Counted from the stretch's first letter, positions 34,481 to 47,554 are shown. The stretch is DNA of 64,000 nt from Todiramphus chloris collaris (GCA_025345505.1 JANVCC010000064.1:751759-815758), one strand, 5' to 3'. Program-made: numbers and translations. Notes: generated from the letters alone by a model not told the origin.

Positions 34481-37400
34481 AAAGTCTCCCTGCATCATCC
34501 CTGCAAAGAAACCTTTGCAAAACTCTGTGTAATCAATGTTGCTTTGATTAGTAAGAGCTTCCAGACGCTCTGGCAGACAGCTCCCACGATGCCTGCTGCG
34601 GATTGCCTTTGTGTGCTCAACGCGGTGCTTTGAGAGAGTTGTTTTAACAGCGTGAGTGAGTCAGGTCCCACTCCTGGTCCGCTGGCAAATCATCACTTTA
34701 AAACGCTTAAGAGCATTGCACGAAGGTGCCTAAACTCACATTGATCACTCGATGCCTTTGGGAGAGGGGATGGAGAGAGCTGAGCAAGGTGGAAATGTGG
34801 GCGGGAGAGCCCAGACTGGACATCAGGTGGATGCAGCTGAGATTTTTTAATGACTTGCTCCTTCCTGCTTTGCATAATCAAGACACAGCAGGGGTGAAGT
34901 GGCTTTGATGCAGCAGTGCTGCTGATGGCTGGTCAGGATGTGGGGGCTTTGCTGAAGCTCCAGCCCTTGTGTTTAGGTGATTTTTCAGACCCATCCCTTG
35001 GTGTCCACCATTCCCTGGGAGATGTTGAGCTAGGGCCTGACCCACAGGAGAGAGCTTCATCCCCCACATCCCAGATATTGGTCCAGGTGTGCTGAAGACA
35101 GAAGGCTGAGAAATGCCTGATGACCACAGCACTATGTCTATTTAATTTCAACAGTTACCAGAGCTGCATAGATGTTGGAAACAAGGCTTGAAGTGTAACC
35201 CAGAGCAGCAAATCAAGGAAAGCATCATCATCATCATTTTAGCAACACTCTCTCTTATTTCTAAAGAAACTCCTTCATTTGAGAAGTCTGGAAAACTTGG
35301 CATTGGGCACAGGAGGGCCTGGGGTTGGGAGGATTTCAACCTCTAAAGAGGAACCTGGACTCCAGTTGCTCTGAATGAAGCTGCAAAAGCAGTGCCCAAA
35401 ACTCCCCACACCTTTGGGCAAAAGCACCTCTCCCTATTTCAGGTCTCAGGCTTCACTTAAAAAAACTGAATTTCCTTTGGGATCAAGCTCTATAGGGTCC
35501 TGTATGGTCACCCAAATTCTGGAGCCACCAACTGATCCTTTTATTTTGTGCAATAACCTGGAAGAAGCAAGAAAGTGGTGGTTGCTCAACATCTTTCATG
35601 TACAAAAGACAAGAAGCTTTTGGCTTTTCTGACCCAATCCAAATATTTACATTATTCAAGTGAAAAGGGGCTCAAGAGAAGACCAAAGGAACTGACCTGG
35701 GAAGGCAGGATCCCTGGGTGATGAGATGGGAGATGTCATTCAGCAAAGGGAAGCACAAGTTAAAGCAAAGTGGGAAGACCACTTAAATCACTCCTGCACT
35801 GCAGTGGTTTCTGAATTAATTGTAGCCTGGCAGGAAAACACCCAGGCATCCTGCTGGATAACCTGCTGGAAGGATCTGCTGTTAGCCAAGCAGCAATTAG
35901 GAGGGGAAACAAGTCATTAAGCTGCATTAAGACAAGGATGGAAAGTTTTAATGCTATGATACTGGTTGGCTGGGCAAACTTTGAGGGAGTCGACTCTTTC
36001 CTTGCTCATCTTTCAAACAACCTGCCCCAGGACACCCAGAGGACTGTGGTCCACATCATGCTGAGGTGGGATTGCCCGTGGGCCGATGCAGACAGGCTCG
36101 GTGTCTGGCAAGGAATGAGGATAAATCTGAGGTCTTGCAGGCTCATTGCTGCCATTGAGACAGATGAGGCTGCTCGGAGCCGGGCTCCAAGGCGGCCATC
36201 AGCTTCTGCAACTTTATGGAGTCAATGAGACTCCCTCCACCTCCCTGAGCTGAGGACAGGTACAGGAGATTGAAAAGACTTAAATTTGTGTCTGCAATTT
36301 GGGTATTGCATTTCTTAAACCGCAGGGATCAATTCGTTACATCTCGGGGAGATCAGCGCGAGCGTACACACATAAATACATTGGAGAACCCGCAGCTGTG
36401 TGTGGTTCCCCCTCCCTGCTTTAAAATAACCTGTCAGCCTCCTCTTGATCCTAATTGCAGCTGCACATTGAGTTTATATCACAGACATAAATATATATTT
36501 GTAATCTCCAGGACATCCTCCTTGCCAGCTGATAAATTCAAAGACGCGTAGATCACCCTTTGGGTGTCACCTACTGTCACTTGACCTTTAAGAAAGAATA
36601 AACTGCAGCCATTTCTCTGCTTCATTTTGCACATGCTGATGTTTCATCTCCTCAGTATTGGAGCACATCGTAGGTTTTGCCCACAGTTTACATCCTCCAG
36701 GGTGCCAGTGAGAGGGTGGGGAACCTGTGAATGGAGCTTCGTGATGAGGTGCTGCTGGAAAAGCATTTTGAAGGGTGGGAGAAATAGGTGGAGAATGAGA
36801 CCACTGCTGAGCATCTGGCAGCTCTCTCAAAGGGAGTTTGCAGGATCCAAGGTGAGAAAATCCCTCTTGATTCCCTCCAGTATCCCTTGAGGCAGTTATT
36901 CATCCCATCTCTTCCTATTTCATCCCATCCTGTCTTGCCCTATCCCACCCCGTCCTATGTTGTCCCACATTGCCTCATTCCATTTAGTCTTACCTCATCC
37001 CATCCCATCCCACCCCAATCCATAGATACCTTCCTTACTGTCCTACTTTCTAGATCCCTGATGATCCTTTTATCCTGCAAATGCTGCCCTGGGTGGTGGG
37101 GTGTCCAAACCTTGTCTAAACCAGTACATCAGGACTCTGATTTTCAGGAGGAAGAGGGCAGCACCCCCTTATCCACCCCCATTTACTTGGAGCAAAACAG
37201 GCAAGGATAGAGAAAACAGTTCACGAAGCAAAGCAGAAACATAGAAGATGCAGGCCAGGGTCTCACCCAGCACAGATCAACCCAGTTTGATCCCAGCAGG
37301 ATCTGTCCTCCCCTCCTTGGCTGTGTCTTGGAGGAGATCAATAGCAGAGTAGCAGGAGGCCAGTTTACCAATACAGTCTGGATGCTAAAGCTGAAGGCGA

Positions 37401-40059
37401 CCTAAATATTGACCATGATGCTCATGAAGCACTGAGAAAGGGAAGCTTTATGCACCCCAGCGGCTGCTAAGTCCCAGCCCTCCCTGGCTGGAAAATGCAA
37501 TAATTAGGGAGCTGGTGAGCTCCAGTTCTGAATTCTGTTGTGTTTAATGAGCCTGAGTGAGCGTGTGTGAGAGTATTCACACGCCTCTCCCTCTAATTGC
37601 TCTTTAATCGCCCCGAACATGGCACTGACACAGTCTTCGAAATGCTGGTCCGGGATGGGCTGGATTCGGTCCAGGACGAGCCGATGAGCAGCAGTGGAAC
37701 AGCAGCAGCTGGGTCCAGTTTGTGTGGAGACACATTTAGGTTGCACCTACCTCCCCCAGGTCCCAAAGCAACACCTTTCCCTGCGCATTTGCCCCTAAAT
37801 TGATATATTATCTCAAATGGCAAAGCTCAGAAGTCTTCCAGCTCCTCTTCAAGTGGTGGTTTGAAGGGATCTACTGAATTTAAGGCCATTTTAAACCCAG
37901 TTCACGCAGTGAGAGGGGAGATGCAGCCTTTATCATGCTATGTCCCTGCTGTATTTTATTCCTGACAGCAATGGCAAACCAGCTCTGGTATGAATAAGGG
38001 TTAGTTCCCCGCAGAGCTTTGCCAGCTTCTGCCAGCTGGTGGTTTGGTCCATGTTGGATTTAATAACCTCTTTTGCCCATCGGATTTTACAACTTATTAT
38101 TACAAAAAAAAAACCCTAATAAATAAAATACACACAAGTTGAATGAATGAGAGTGATTTGATTTGATTTGCGGTCTTTTCAATAGGTATTTAGTGCGTTT
38201 TTTTAAACTCTCCTCAAAATGCAAGCAGAAGAAGGGGGGAAAGTGTTTAAACCACAAATAAATCAGCTCTCTGTTGAAGATTATGGCTTCAAAAGGGGGC
38301 AAAGAGCCACAGGAGCCACTTGCCCAGTGGCCACCTGCTTTTCTGTAGCCCCCACAACTCCTTTGCTAGTAATAAGGGATCTCAGAGAAAAGCTGAGCTT
38401 CATTAGAGCCCTCCAACCATCACTAAACATTGTTTCTCCCCCTGGCACAGATGTTTTCTCCATCATTTGCAACTTGCTTCAGCCCTGAGTCCAGATGGAA
38501 GCGACACAAAGCTCCTCTCTGCCTCACGCACATGTGATGGGTGCCTCAGCCCTCGGAGGCTACGCTGGGATTGAAGTGCCCAAGGCAAGAGGTGATGCCT
38601 TGGCTGCTCCAGCAACTTTCTCACCACCCCTTTAAAGTCCATTTTGGGGTTTATGACCACCAAACTACAACTTTCTGAGTAAGGGTTGAGGCTCCGTGCT
38701 AACACCAGAGGTCAAGGGGTGGGGATGCCCAACACGCAGGTGCTGCAGGAGGATGATGATGAACAGGGATTTGCAGCATTGATCCCACAGAGGAAAACCT
38801 CTTGGCTCCTGATGATTTCTTCGGGAACAAAAAAAAAAACCCAAACCACAACAAAAAAAAACCAACCCAGAAGCAAGCAAGGAAAATATTTGCAATTTGC
38901 ATCTGCTCAGGAGAGATGGGTTTGTGTTTATTGGCGTCTCTCATTAAAGATCCTGGTGAGGGGAGAAATCCTGACATGAGTAATTGGGAAACTCAGGTGA
39001 TGGAAGAGTGAAAGGAAAAGGGGTTGGTTTTTTTTTTTCCCCTCTCCCCTGCTGAAGACAGCAGGTATTGGGGAAGGATTGACTTAGCACTATCCATCAG
39101 GAAAAGACTTTCCATCAAAAAGTGAGCAAGAAAAATAGCACCTGGGGAAAAAAAAAAAAAGAAAAGGCAAAAAGCCTGCAGGAAAGACCATCGCTTGCAC
39201 GTCTGGAGCAGAGCCCTTGGCAAGGCGGTGGGGGAAGGCAGTAAGAAATTAAGCATTAGAAAATGAGTTGAAATGGGTGAGGGGGGTGTGAAAGAAAAGA
39301 GGACCCCCCTGGAGCATTTTGGGCAGCGATGTTTTTCATATGGGATGAAAGGAGGGGGCTGTCAGAGCTGCGCTGGAGGGGTGGGTGGGCTCTGAATGAG
39401 GGGGATATGTCTCACTCAGTGGCTCTTTGAAGATTTGTCTGGTCTCTAAGAGCTTGGAAAACGATGCTGTTGGCCCGGCGGGTCTGCTTTGGCTCTGGGA
39501 ACAAGCATCTTGTGGGATTACAATGGAAATATTCTCATTTCAGCTCAAAGCTGGGGTCTAGCTACCTGGTGGCACAGTGATGCAGAGCAAGCCCTAAACA
39601 CAGGGAGCTATGGCCACCGTTTTTGAAAAATCCCCATTTAGGTGCCTCACAAAGGATGGAGCTCAAATGTTTTGGGGCGAGAAAAGCTGCAGCACGGCAG
39701 AAACGACTGCAAAGAGCTGACACGGCCCAGTGGGGATGGAAAGGCAGATTTTTCTCAGGATCCCAGAGGAGACCTTGCAGAATTTGTTGCAAGCCAGGAA
39801 AGCATAGAAAAGTTGATGGAGTGAGGCCGAATTTGAAGGCAAGGATATGCCCTGCAAGGACAATGAGATTTGTTACCAACCCTTTCCATCGCTCTCCTGT
39901 TTTTCTTCTGCTTTTTCTCTGGTTTAATCAGTTCCTGGTACTAATTGGCTTTGCTACCACCCAGCTGCTCAGCAGGGAGGACACTCCAAGGGTCCCCTGG
40001 AAGGACACAGCTCAACCGCATCCAGCCCCAACACTTCACCCGTCTTGGGTCCCATCACA
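34481..40059. other. Non-coding stretch, no gene seen
   Basis: No exon recognised. A (CAT)n run lies at about 35224-35237, a degenerate pentamer region at 36900-37023, and (GATTT)n at about 38156-38170. CNE-like patches lie at 36280-36560 and 37495-37640. A G-rich stretch (39351-39403) has G-tracts whose last loop is about 10 bases, slightly outside the canonical quadruplex rule. Confidence 0.5.
36900..37023. repeat. Degenerate (CATCC)n pentanucleotide repeat
   Basis: Repeated CATCC/CATCCCA-like pentamers with many substitutions are clearest at 36987-37018. This looks like an old microsatellite. It generates a proline/serine-rich chance frame on the plus strand (36788-37210). Confidence 0.65.
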
Positions 40060-40240
40060 ATCCGCACAAAACCAGCCGCAGCATTTGCATTATGCAAATT
40101 TGGCATATGCAAATCAACCCTGCTGAAAATAATATGCAATCAGGCAATTAACAACCGCCTTGTCTTTAACTCGCAGGTAGTCGCAGTTCCTGCAACTCTT
40201 AATTTTGGATTGCCCGGCTCTGAGTCCTTAAAAAATGTCT
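40060..40240. promoter_or_regulatory. POU-octamer cluster, candidate enhancer
   Basis: ATTTGCAT at 40083-40090 is followed after one T by ATGCAAAT at 40092-40099, a perfect 17-base inverted pair. A third ATGCAAAT lies at 40107-40114 and a shortened ATGCAAT at 40134-40140, then GGCAATTAACAA. ATGCAAAT is the established recognition octamer of POU-family factors (OCT1, OCT4, BRN). Three exact octamers within 32 bases, two in palindromic arrangement, is unlikely by chance. No basal promoter or exon is seen nearby, so an enhancer role is the simplest reading. It is an inference. Confidence 0.45.
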
Positions 40241-41983
40241 TTATACCTCCCTGGGAGACGTTGCAAGATGGATTTTCCTCTTGATTTTCCTGCCCCGAGT
40301 CCTCTCTGCCACCCGTTGGTTGCCTCTCTGGGGAAGATGACAGCAAGATGCTTTTCTCACAGCAGATTGTAGAGCCATAAATTTCACTTATATCCAGTAA
40401 AACACACGCATCCAATTAAACCCATAATCCTATAAACCTGCCAGCAATCAACCACACTTTTAAAAATCAAGACCGACAGGTACTTTAAATCAATACGTCC
40501 AGGTAACAACTTGCAGTCTGTAGGATCTTCTGACATGGCAACAGCAGCTCCATCACTGAAAGAACAACTATTACAGGTTGTGGGTTGTTTTCATGGGGTT
40601 TTCCCCATTTTAGCTTCACCCGAGGGGATTCCTGAGTGGTGAGAGGTGATCGGCAAGTGGGATTGAAGGGAACCGGGAGGAGTTTGGGTCTGTTGTAAAA
40701 ATTCACAACCCAAGCCTGATACAGAGACATCACTGCTCCTTGGCTTCTTTCCCTTGGAGATGTCAGGGGGCGCACTGATGGTTAAGGATAGATTTTTATT
40801 ATCCAGATTTTTTCCCAGAGTGGAAAACAAAAAAAATGTTTTAATTTATGACCCACTTTCCGATAACAGCTACGGGCTCTGCCAAATTGGGACACCTTTT
40901 CTATTGGGCACGGTACAAAGTGGTTGGCAATGTGAAGGGACAGGGCAGGTGATTGATGCTGAGGAACATCATTGCCACTCATCACCCTGCTGGCAGCACC
41001 AGGAAGAGAGGAATTACCAGTTTGGTGGCCATACATCAGGTTGCCATTGATAAATTGATGCCTTGTTTTTTCTTTGGGGACATTTCACCCCAAAGAAGTC
41101 CAGCTTGCTGTCTCCTGATGGTGATGTCTCTTTGGGGCTCTGCAGACACACGGCAGCGTGTGAGGAGCACGAGAAGTTGTTGTTCAATGATAAAAATGGT
41201 TGGTTTTGCCAGGCAGGGATTATGGAGATCAGGAAAATGAGAGTCAGATGGACTTTACACTTTGCATGGTCCCAGGAGCTCAGGCTGAGCCATCTCAAAA
41301 CCATGCTGAAGCCACGAACAAAGCTTCCAGCAACACCAGCATCTCTGCTGGGAGCTTAAACACCACACATGCAGCAGCAGGGGAGTATTTAAGGCATACT
41401 TTAAAGCTGCTTTGAACAGTTTTATTTGGGCTACTTTTTGCATCCCTTCGCCTATAAAACCAGGTACTCCCATCATCAGAGTCCAAACGCAACAAACATG
41501 GTGGTAGTTGTGAAAAAAGATCTTTTAGGCTCACGTGGAATAGGGGTTTTTTTAGACCTTGAAAAGTGGATGTTTAGCCTTGCAGCTTGCCAGGAGCGAG
41601 CTGCTTAACCATACGAGGAACCAGCACATGCCCCAGCCCAACGGATGGCACAGGCCCTTTTTTTTTTAAAGTCCTTTCCAGCAATAAACCGTAAGCTCAA
41701 AATTAATGACCTCTTCATGGAGAGAAAATGTAGCCATTGACCTGGGACTGAACTTCAGCCAGTCGAGGCGAAGCATTTGCTACTGTTCAAATGTTCATTT
41801 TCAGGAGTTGCAGAACGAAACCTTGATCTTCTGAATACAAAATCTTTCTAATGCCATCAAACCGTTTCATCTCTCATCCTCGAAAGTTCATTTCGTGGAG
41901 AACGTCCAACAAGTTTTCACTAATTTAATACCGAAAGGCAGCCAAAGAAATCTCTGGTGCAAATATCCCGCATGGCTACAGCT
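40241..41983. other. Non-coding stretch, no gene seen
   Basis: Chance frames overlap on both strands. A CTCF-like core CAGGGGGCGC lies at 40764-40773; the flank 5' of the core does not match the consensus well. Confidence 0.5.
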
Positions 41984-42047
41984 CCAAAATATTATTAAGT
42001 CAGTGGAATAATGATCCAAAATGTTATTAAGCCAGTGGAATAATTAT
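41984..42047. repeat. 32-bp tandem duplication
   Basis: Two direct copies of a 32-base unit beginning CCAAAAT(A/G)TTATTAAG and ending GTGGAATAATGAT/GTGGAATAATTAT lie at 41984-42015 and 42016-42047, with three differences visible. This is a simple local duplication. Confidence 0.9.
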
Positions 42048-43416
42048 CCGAGTGACACCCAAGTTGAGGATCCCAAGATCTGCATCCCAAGACCCATGAT
42101 CTCAGCATCTCTCTGGTTGCAGAAAAAGCAATTTTCTCTTTTCACAGGCTATTGGTACCTGGTCAAAGCATCAGCCCAGTGCAGAGTACATGGGAAATTA
42201 CTCTCATATTCATCCCAGGTCCCAGGTGAGTGAGTGGCAAAAACCCACCTCCCATACATCCCTGTAAAATACTGTATTCACAACAGGCATCATGAAGTGG
42301 ATCTACCTCATCTGGTGCATTTAATCAGCTGCAGACCTGGAGCTAAGGGGAAAAATTATAAATCTGTCATTTAAGGAGTCCTGTTTCCTCTCCTGGCTAA
42401 TAGGATTATTCAAAAATGTTTTAAATCAAAATCTCAAAGCTCGTTGTTGGATTTTAAATGAAGCTGAGCGTTTCTGGTGCAGCTTTTTTGTGATCTTTCT
42501 GCTGAGTGTAGGCTCCAAACTCTGAGTCCCAAAGCTTTTTGGGGGTCATAGGCAGCTCTGAGACAGATTGCTTGGAAAAAGTGGGGTTTAGGGGTCAGGA
42601 AAGCAATTTCTTTTGAATCCCAGCACCCAGGACTGCATGGAAAGCATCTCATGGGCTGGAGAGGAGGTATTAGTGCAGCAGGTTTTGGTGACAACACTGA
42701 GCTGCTCCTACCAGTCGCAGGGGATGCACCTGGTAAAAAGAAAGGATCTTGAAAAATTGGCAGGAGTGCAAAGTAAGGCCCAGAAACATCCCGAGGGCCA
42801 GGGAAAATGCCTTACAGTGTGAGACTTAAAGAGCTTCGCCTCTTTATCTTATCAAGAAGAAGAATGAGAGTGACTTGATTACAGCGCACGAGTACCTTCT
42901 CAGGGAGAAAACGCCGGGCACGGCAAAACCTCTTTAATCTATCAGCCAAAGGCACAACAAGAAGCAAAAGCTATAAGCAGAAGCCAAATCCATTCAAATT
43001 AAAAATTAGGCACTGGCTTTTTTTTTTTTTTTAAGTTATGTTTTTTTTTTTCCATCAGCCTGAACGATTAAGCATTAAAACCAACCACGGCGCATCCCAC
43101 TCCAGTGCCGCAGAGATCGGTCCAGGCTCAGCAGGGATCGGCAAAGGCAGAATATTGGGGTTTATCACACTGGATTTGGGGGTAGCCAGGATTCGGAGGG
43201 CTGCAGATGTTTCGAAGCCTTGCCCAAGTCCTCCACCCTCAGAGCCCTTTACGAGACGGTGAAGTTTGTGACTTCCCAGCCCCTCGCTCGCATCGCAGCC
43301 CACAGATGCATCTGATCCACGCTGCGGATAATGATAGAAAATTACAGTGTAATAAGATAATGGGATTTATTTATAGCATTTGCTTTCCAATCACGCCCAC
43401 ACGATATATGTATCCC
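42048..43416. other. Non-coding stretch, no gene seen
   Basis: No exon or repeat family recognised. T-runs lie at 43019-43032 and 43041-43051. Positions 43320-43395 are AT-rich with several GATAATG/GATAG cores and no repeat character. Confidence 0.5.
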
Positions 43417-43442
43417 CACATGCGCGCGCACACGCGCACGCG
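43417..43442. repeat. Alternating purine-pyrimidine tract (Z-DNA-prone)
   Basis: Twenty-six bases of strict pyrimidine/purine alternation, mostly CG and CA steps (core GCGCGCGCACACGCGCACGC). Runs of this type are the established sequence preference for Z-DNA. It lies between AT-rich stretches (CGATATATG before, TATATATATTAG after). Confidence 0.8.
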
Positions 43443-46400
43443 GCACTTGCTATGTATATATATTAGCATAAGTGGTTGGCTTTGTGGAAGCAAAATGCCA
43501 CCTGGGGGATGTCGAGATGTTCCCAAGTGGTTCAATACCAGTGAGAAGGGTGCTGGCACATCACAAATAGTCCCCTCATCATCATAACAATGACACCATA
43601 TTTCCACGACTCTTTTATCTCAAAGCATTCAGGGGAAAAAAAACCCAACAACAACAAAATAAAAAAAAGGGAGGGGGGGAAAGATAAATAAAAAAAGTAA
43701 ATGGCTACACAAACCCCAGCGTATGTGGAAATGAGAATTGAAATGCAATGACAGACTTAACCGGAGACAAATCCTGTCTCCAATAGAAACAAGCCAAGGG
43801 AAATTTAAGGAGGCAGCATGTAATTAGCTGGGGATGGTCAGCACAGCAGGACTCTTAACGAGCTTTCTTCCCGCAGGGCCCTGTTAGGTTCAAGAATGCC
43901 GAGGTGCGGCAGGTCACTGGGTCTCCAAATCCCAAACAGGCATGAAGAAGCCCAGCAAGAACAAAGTGAGGGTGATGAAGCACCACGATAACAGAACTGA
44001 GGGTGCAGTGGCTGCTCCACTTCTTGCTGGAGCCCCATCTCTGTTTCTCAGTGCTGGATTTTATCACTCAAACAACATCACGGGGCTGTTAAAGCTTTGG
44101 GATTCATGGCCTTGGAGGATTTATCCTCCTTCCATGAGGTCACTGGGGTTTTAAATTCCTTCCTTATTCCTACAGTAATCTGCATCCCAAAATCCAGCTA
44201 CACAGTGAGGGTAAAACTTCTTATTCAAAACGTAAATGGGCCAATTGCCCTCTGCAAAATAATCCTAACGAAGCATCATCCACAGTCACGGGGACGTTTG
44301 CAGGCAAAATTATTCAATCTCCTCATCTTTGTGTTGCTGCTGCTCCAAGCATCCCTATCACGCTGCTGACCTGCTGCCGGGGGCACCAGCAGCCTACTGG
44401 GACCACCTCTTTGGGTGAAACACCAACACCTTGAGGAGGAAAGACAGTTTCAGCCACTGCAGATATACGAGCAAATTCTTTTTCCCCGTATGCTTCGCTA
44501 CCTGTGCAGAACAGGATTACACCTGCCCATCCCCAGTGTCTGACGAACCAGGGGACAGGCTCCAGGTGACCATCCCTACTCCACATCCCAGGCCATGTGT
44601 TAAACCCGGCCCCACCAGGCACGGGAAGGAGATGGCAGGAGTCTCTCCCCATCATCTGCAGCAAGGTGCAATTATTTTCTGAGGGCTGTTGAGCATTTCC
44701 ACTGAGATGGCTCCTCTGGGGAAGATCAAAGCCAACCTGTGATCAGGAGAGATGAGCATGATCCCTTCACAGTACAGGAGAACAAGGAGGAGAGAAAAAA
44801 ATATAAAGAAAAAGGGGAGCAAGGGGAAAATTTTCATTACTGGGCCTGGATAAGCCCTAAATAAACCCTAAACAAACCCTGCTGTGGTTAATGGCTCATC
44901 TCTAATGACTCCATCATGGCATGACTGGACTTTCACAAACTACCAAGGAGTTGTTTTATGCTGATGGCTTCGGGTGGGCAGCATAGGGCTGGCCCTACCC
45001 TGCTGAGCTTGGCCACCTCCTTGTCCTCCAGCATCCATAGCCCATCCCAGCTCAGCTCTGCCAGTGGGGCAACTGAGGCCCTGAGGGCTTTTTTTGGAAA
45101 TGCAAAAGACCAAGAGGACCCAGATCATCTTTTATGGATGTTGTTGCCTCCGGCAGCAAAGCCAAAGCAAACTCCAGCACTTCACTCCTTTGATTTCAGC
45201 TCTTTTAACCAGAGAGGAGTGAAAGACCCAAACCAGACCCCAACCCTGCAAGCACTGGAGCCAAGGTGGGTGCTCAAGGATGCCCTACCAGCAAGATCCC
45301 TCCTGACAACCACCCAGCAGCAAAAAATACCTCATCAATGACATCGATTCTGGGGCTCCCTCCAGGCTGCAGGGAAGGGAGGGGAGAAGGTGTGGGTCTA
45401 ACAGAAGTTCCTGTCCCCTTAAAATTTAGTTGTGCTCGATATTCAAATGGCAGTTTAATGAGCCTTTCCCTATTTCCAGCAACTTTATCACATCATTAAA
45501 GCGTAGAAATGAATAATACATCTAGCAGTTGGGTTAAGCTGAACTCCAGACCTGCTACAGCTTCAAACAGAGGAGGGAAGAGAGGCAGCAGGAGGATGGG
45601 GCACTGGGCGAGGGCCATCGTCGTGCTGGGGAGAAGATGGAGATAATTCTGGCTCTGGAGTGTGCCAAACTGCTCACGGGGGTATCTGTTGGTGCTTCCC
45701 AGCCAGCCAAACTCCTGCCATTTTAACCCAGTGATGAACAGGAGCTGCTCTTACCCAAAGCATCCTTCCTCCTTCCAGCAGAAATAAAGGATTAAATGTA
45801 ATTTTTTTTAATTGTTTTAATATAATTTTTAATTATCGCTCCCAGCAAATTCATCCTTAGACACTGCACATTGAGCGAGGGGCTGAGCCAAGAATATACC
45901 CAGGCTCCAAGAGTGCCTCTGTCCCCAGCCTGGCTCCATCTCTTCCCATCCTTAAAAATGAAACAAATTGGATAAAAGGGCCTGATCTGGGTCACATCAC
46001 ATCTCAGCAAGCACTGGGTTGGGTCTTGGACAAAGCAACCCATTACATCTGCACGGATGGATGGACAGCTGGAGGTTTTGTTGCTCTTGGAGGCAGGATC
46101 TGGCACCCAGGCACTCAGGGCTGTCCTGCACCCCAAGGTGGCCTCAACAGGGGTCCAGCACCTCAAGGAAAGAAAACAACCTCATTTATTGTAATGAAAG
46201 CTCATTTAAAACAGGAGGAGAAGGCAAAAAAAAAGAAAGCAAGAGGCCAAAACAAACCATCTGTGGTTCAGGATGTGCGTGTCTTCTCCCCACAGGTAAA
46301 GTAAGTAATTAATGCTGGAAAGATTCACAGACTTTGTTGTTTGGGGCTGTTTTCATGAATAAATTGTACTCATCAAAACCGGTCTTTATATGTATTTTAT

Positions 46401-46772
46401 TCTTTTTAATCCATTGTTTGTGGGCATTGATTTATTTTTCTCTTATTTTTTTTCTGATTGTTGTATTTTGGATGGTGCCTACTGATGTGAAAAAAGCCAT
46501 CTTGTGTAGCTGATAAGTCTGAAGATAACTGCAGAGGTCAACGAAAGAATGGGGAAAGGGAAGAAAAAAAAGGAAAAAAAAAAAGTTTCAGCATCTCCAG
46601 CTCCACCCTCACTCTCCCCCAAACCTGCAGAAAAACAGCATCAAGTTGCCCAGAATGGTTAATTAGATGGATTTCCCGCAGGACCAGACCAAAGGAAGAA
46701 AGGAAGGAAACAATTTAACTGTATTTCCTTGTTATCTGATCTCAGTCATTTTAATTTGTGCTCTCTTTGAGG
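43443..46772. other. Non-coding stretch, no gene seen
   Basis: No gene or transposon recognised. A-rich runs lie at about 43636-43695 and 46560-46583. Frames up to 127 codons have no known domain. Confidence 0.5.
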
Positions 46773-46824
46773 CTTCTCCTTTTTTTTTTTCCTTTTTTTT
46801 TTCCTTTTTTTTTCTTTTTTTTTT
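46773..46824. repeat. Periodic pyrimidine tract (CC-T9-11 units)
   Basis: Fifty-two uninterrupted pyrimidines. T runs of 11, 10, 9 and 10 are separated by CC, CC and C, giving an approximately 12-base period. The minus strand reads as a lysine-rich chance frame (46746-47000). It could adopt triplex (H-DNA) structure. Confidence 0.85.
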
Positions 46825-47554
46825 GTGTGTTCATCTTCTCCTGTCGTGTGTGTGTTCAGCTGAGTAATGGATGACATTGCAAGAAAATGGGAGGCTTTTC
46901 TTGTCCAGCCCAATAACCACTTCCAAGGTCGCACGTGATGGAGGGAGACGGTGCTTTCAAGGTGAGGCAGAAAGGAGGAGAGAAACTCTTCTCTTATCAA
47001 ATCTTAATAAAATAAATTCACTGCTGTATTCCCATCATGAGCCAAGAGCAGCCTCATCCTTTCCCATTTTTTTTCCCCCTTCGACAGTGCTAAAGCCGAG
47101 CCTAAGCAACCACCCGAGGGAACCAAAAAAGTAATTGCTCGGTAAGAGAGATTGGTCTTTAAGGAGAGGTCGAAGAGAATTGCATTGGAGACCCAGGGAT
47201 GCAGGGAGCGTGCAGGGTGGCCAAGAAGGAGCTGAACCCAGAAGCAGTGACTCCCTAAAGCTGGAGGAAGGCTCCTTACTTGTTTTGAGGGGTCTTTTTT
47301 TTCATAGCATTTCAAAGAAGCCATTTGGTAAAATTGCTATTAATTATGCCTTGGTACTATTGCTATAAATTATTGCCTTTGTTTGAGCAACGAAGGGGCC
47401 GTTCCACTTCTGGAAGAGCTCAGGCAGAGCCTGAACGAGGTCAAGGCAAAGCAAAGCCACCTTAAACTTAATTGTAAAAGCAGTTTGATGCTCTGAATTT
47501 GGCCTCTGGAGCTGTGCTTAGTTGCCAGACCAAGGGAGAGATCTCTGCATCCTA
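46825..47554. other. Non-coding stretch, no gene seen
   Basis: Nothing recognised apart from an AT-rich patch with TGCTATTAATTATGCC near 47335. Confidence 0.5.

Noticed and set aside
39351..39403. G-rich stretch as a G-quadruplex
   Set aside because: GGGGTGGGTGGG is followed by a loop of about 10 bases before the next tract, outside the canonical limit, so it is mentioned only as G-rich DNA.
46746..47000. Lysine-rich minus-strand frame resembling a nuclear localisation region
   Set aside because: Produced by the antisense of the CC-T10 pyrimidine tract.
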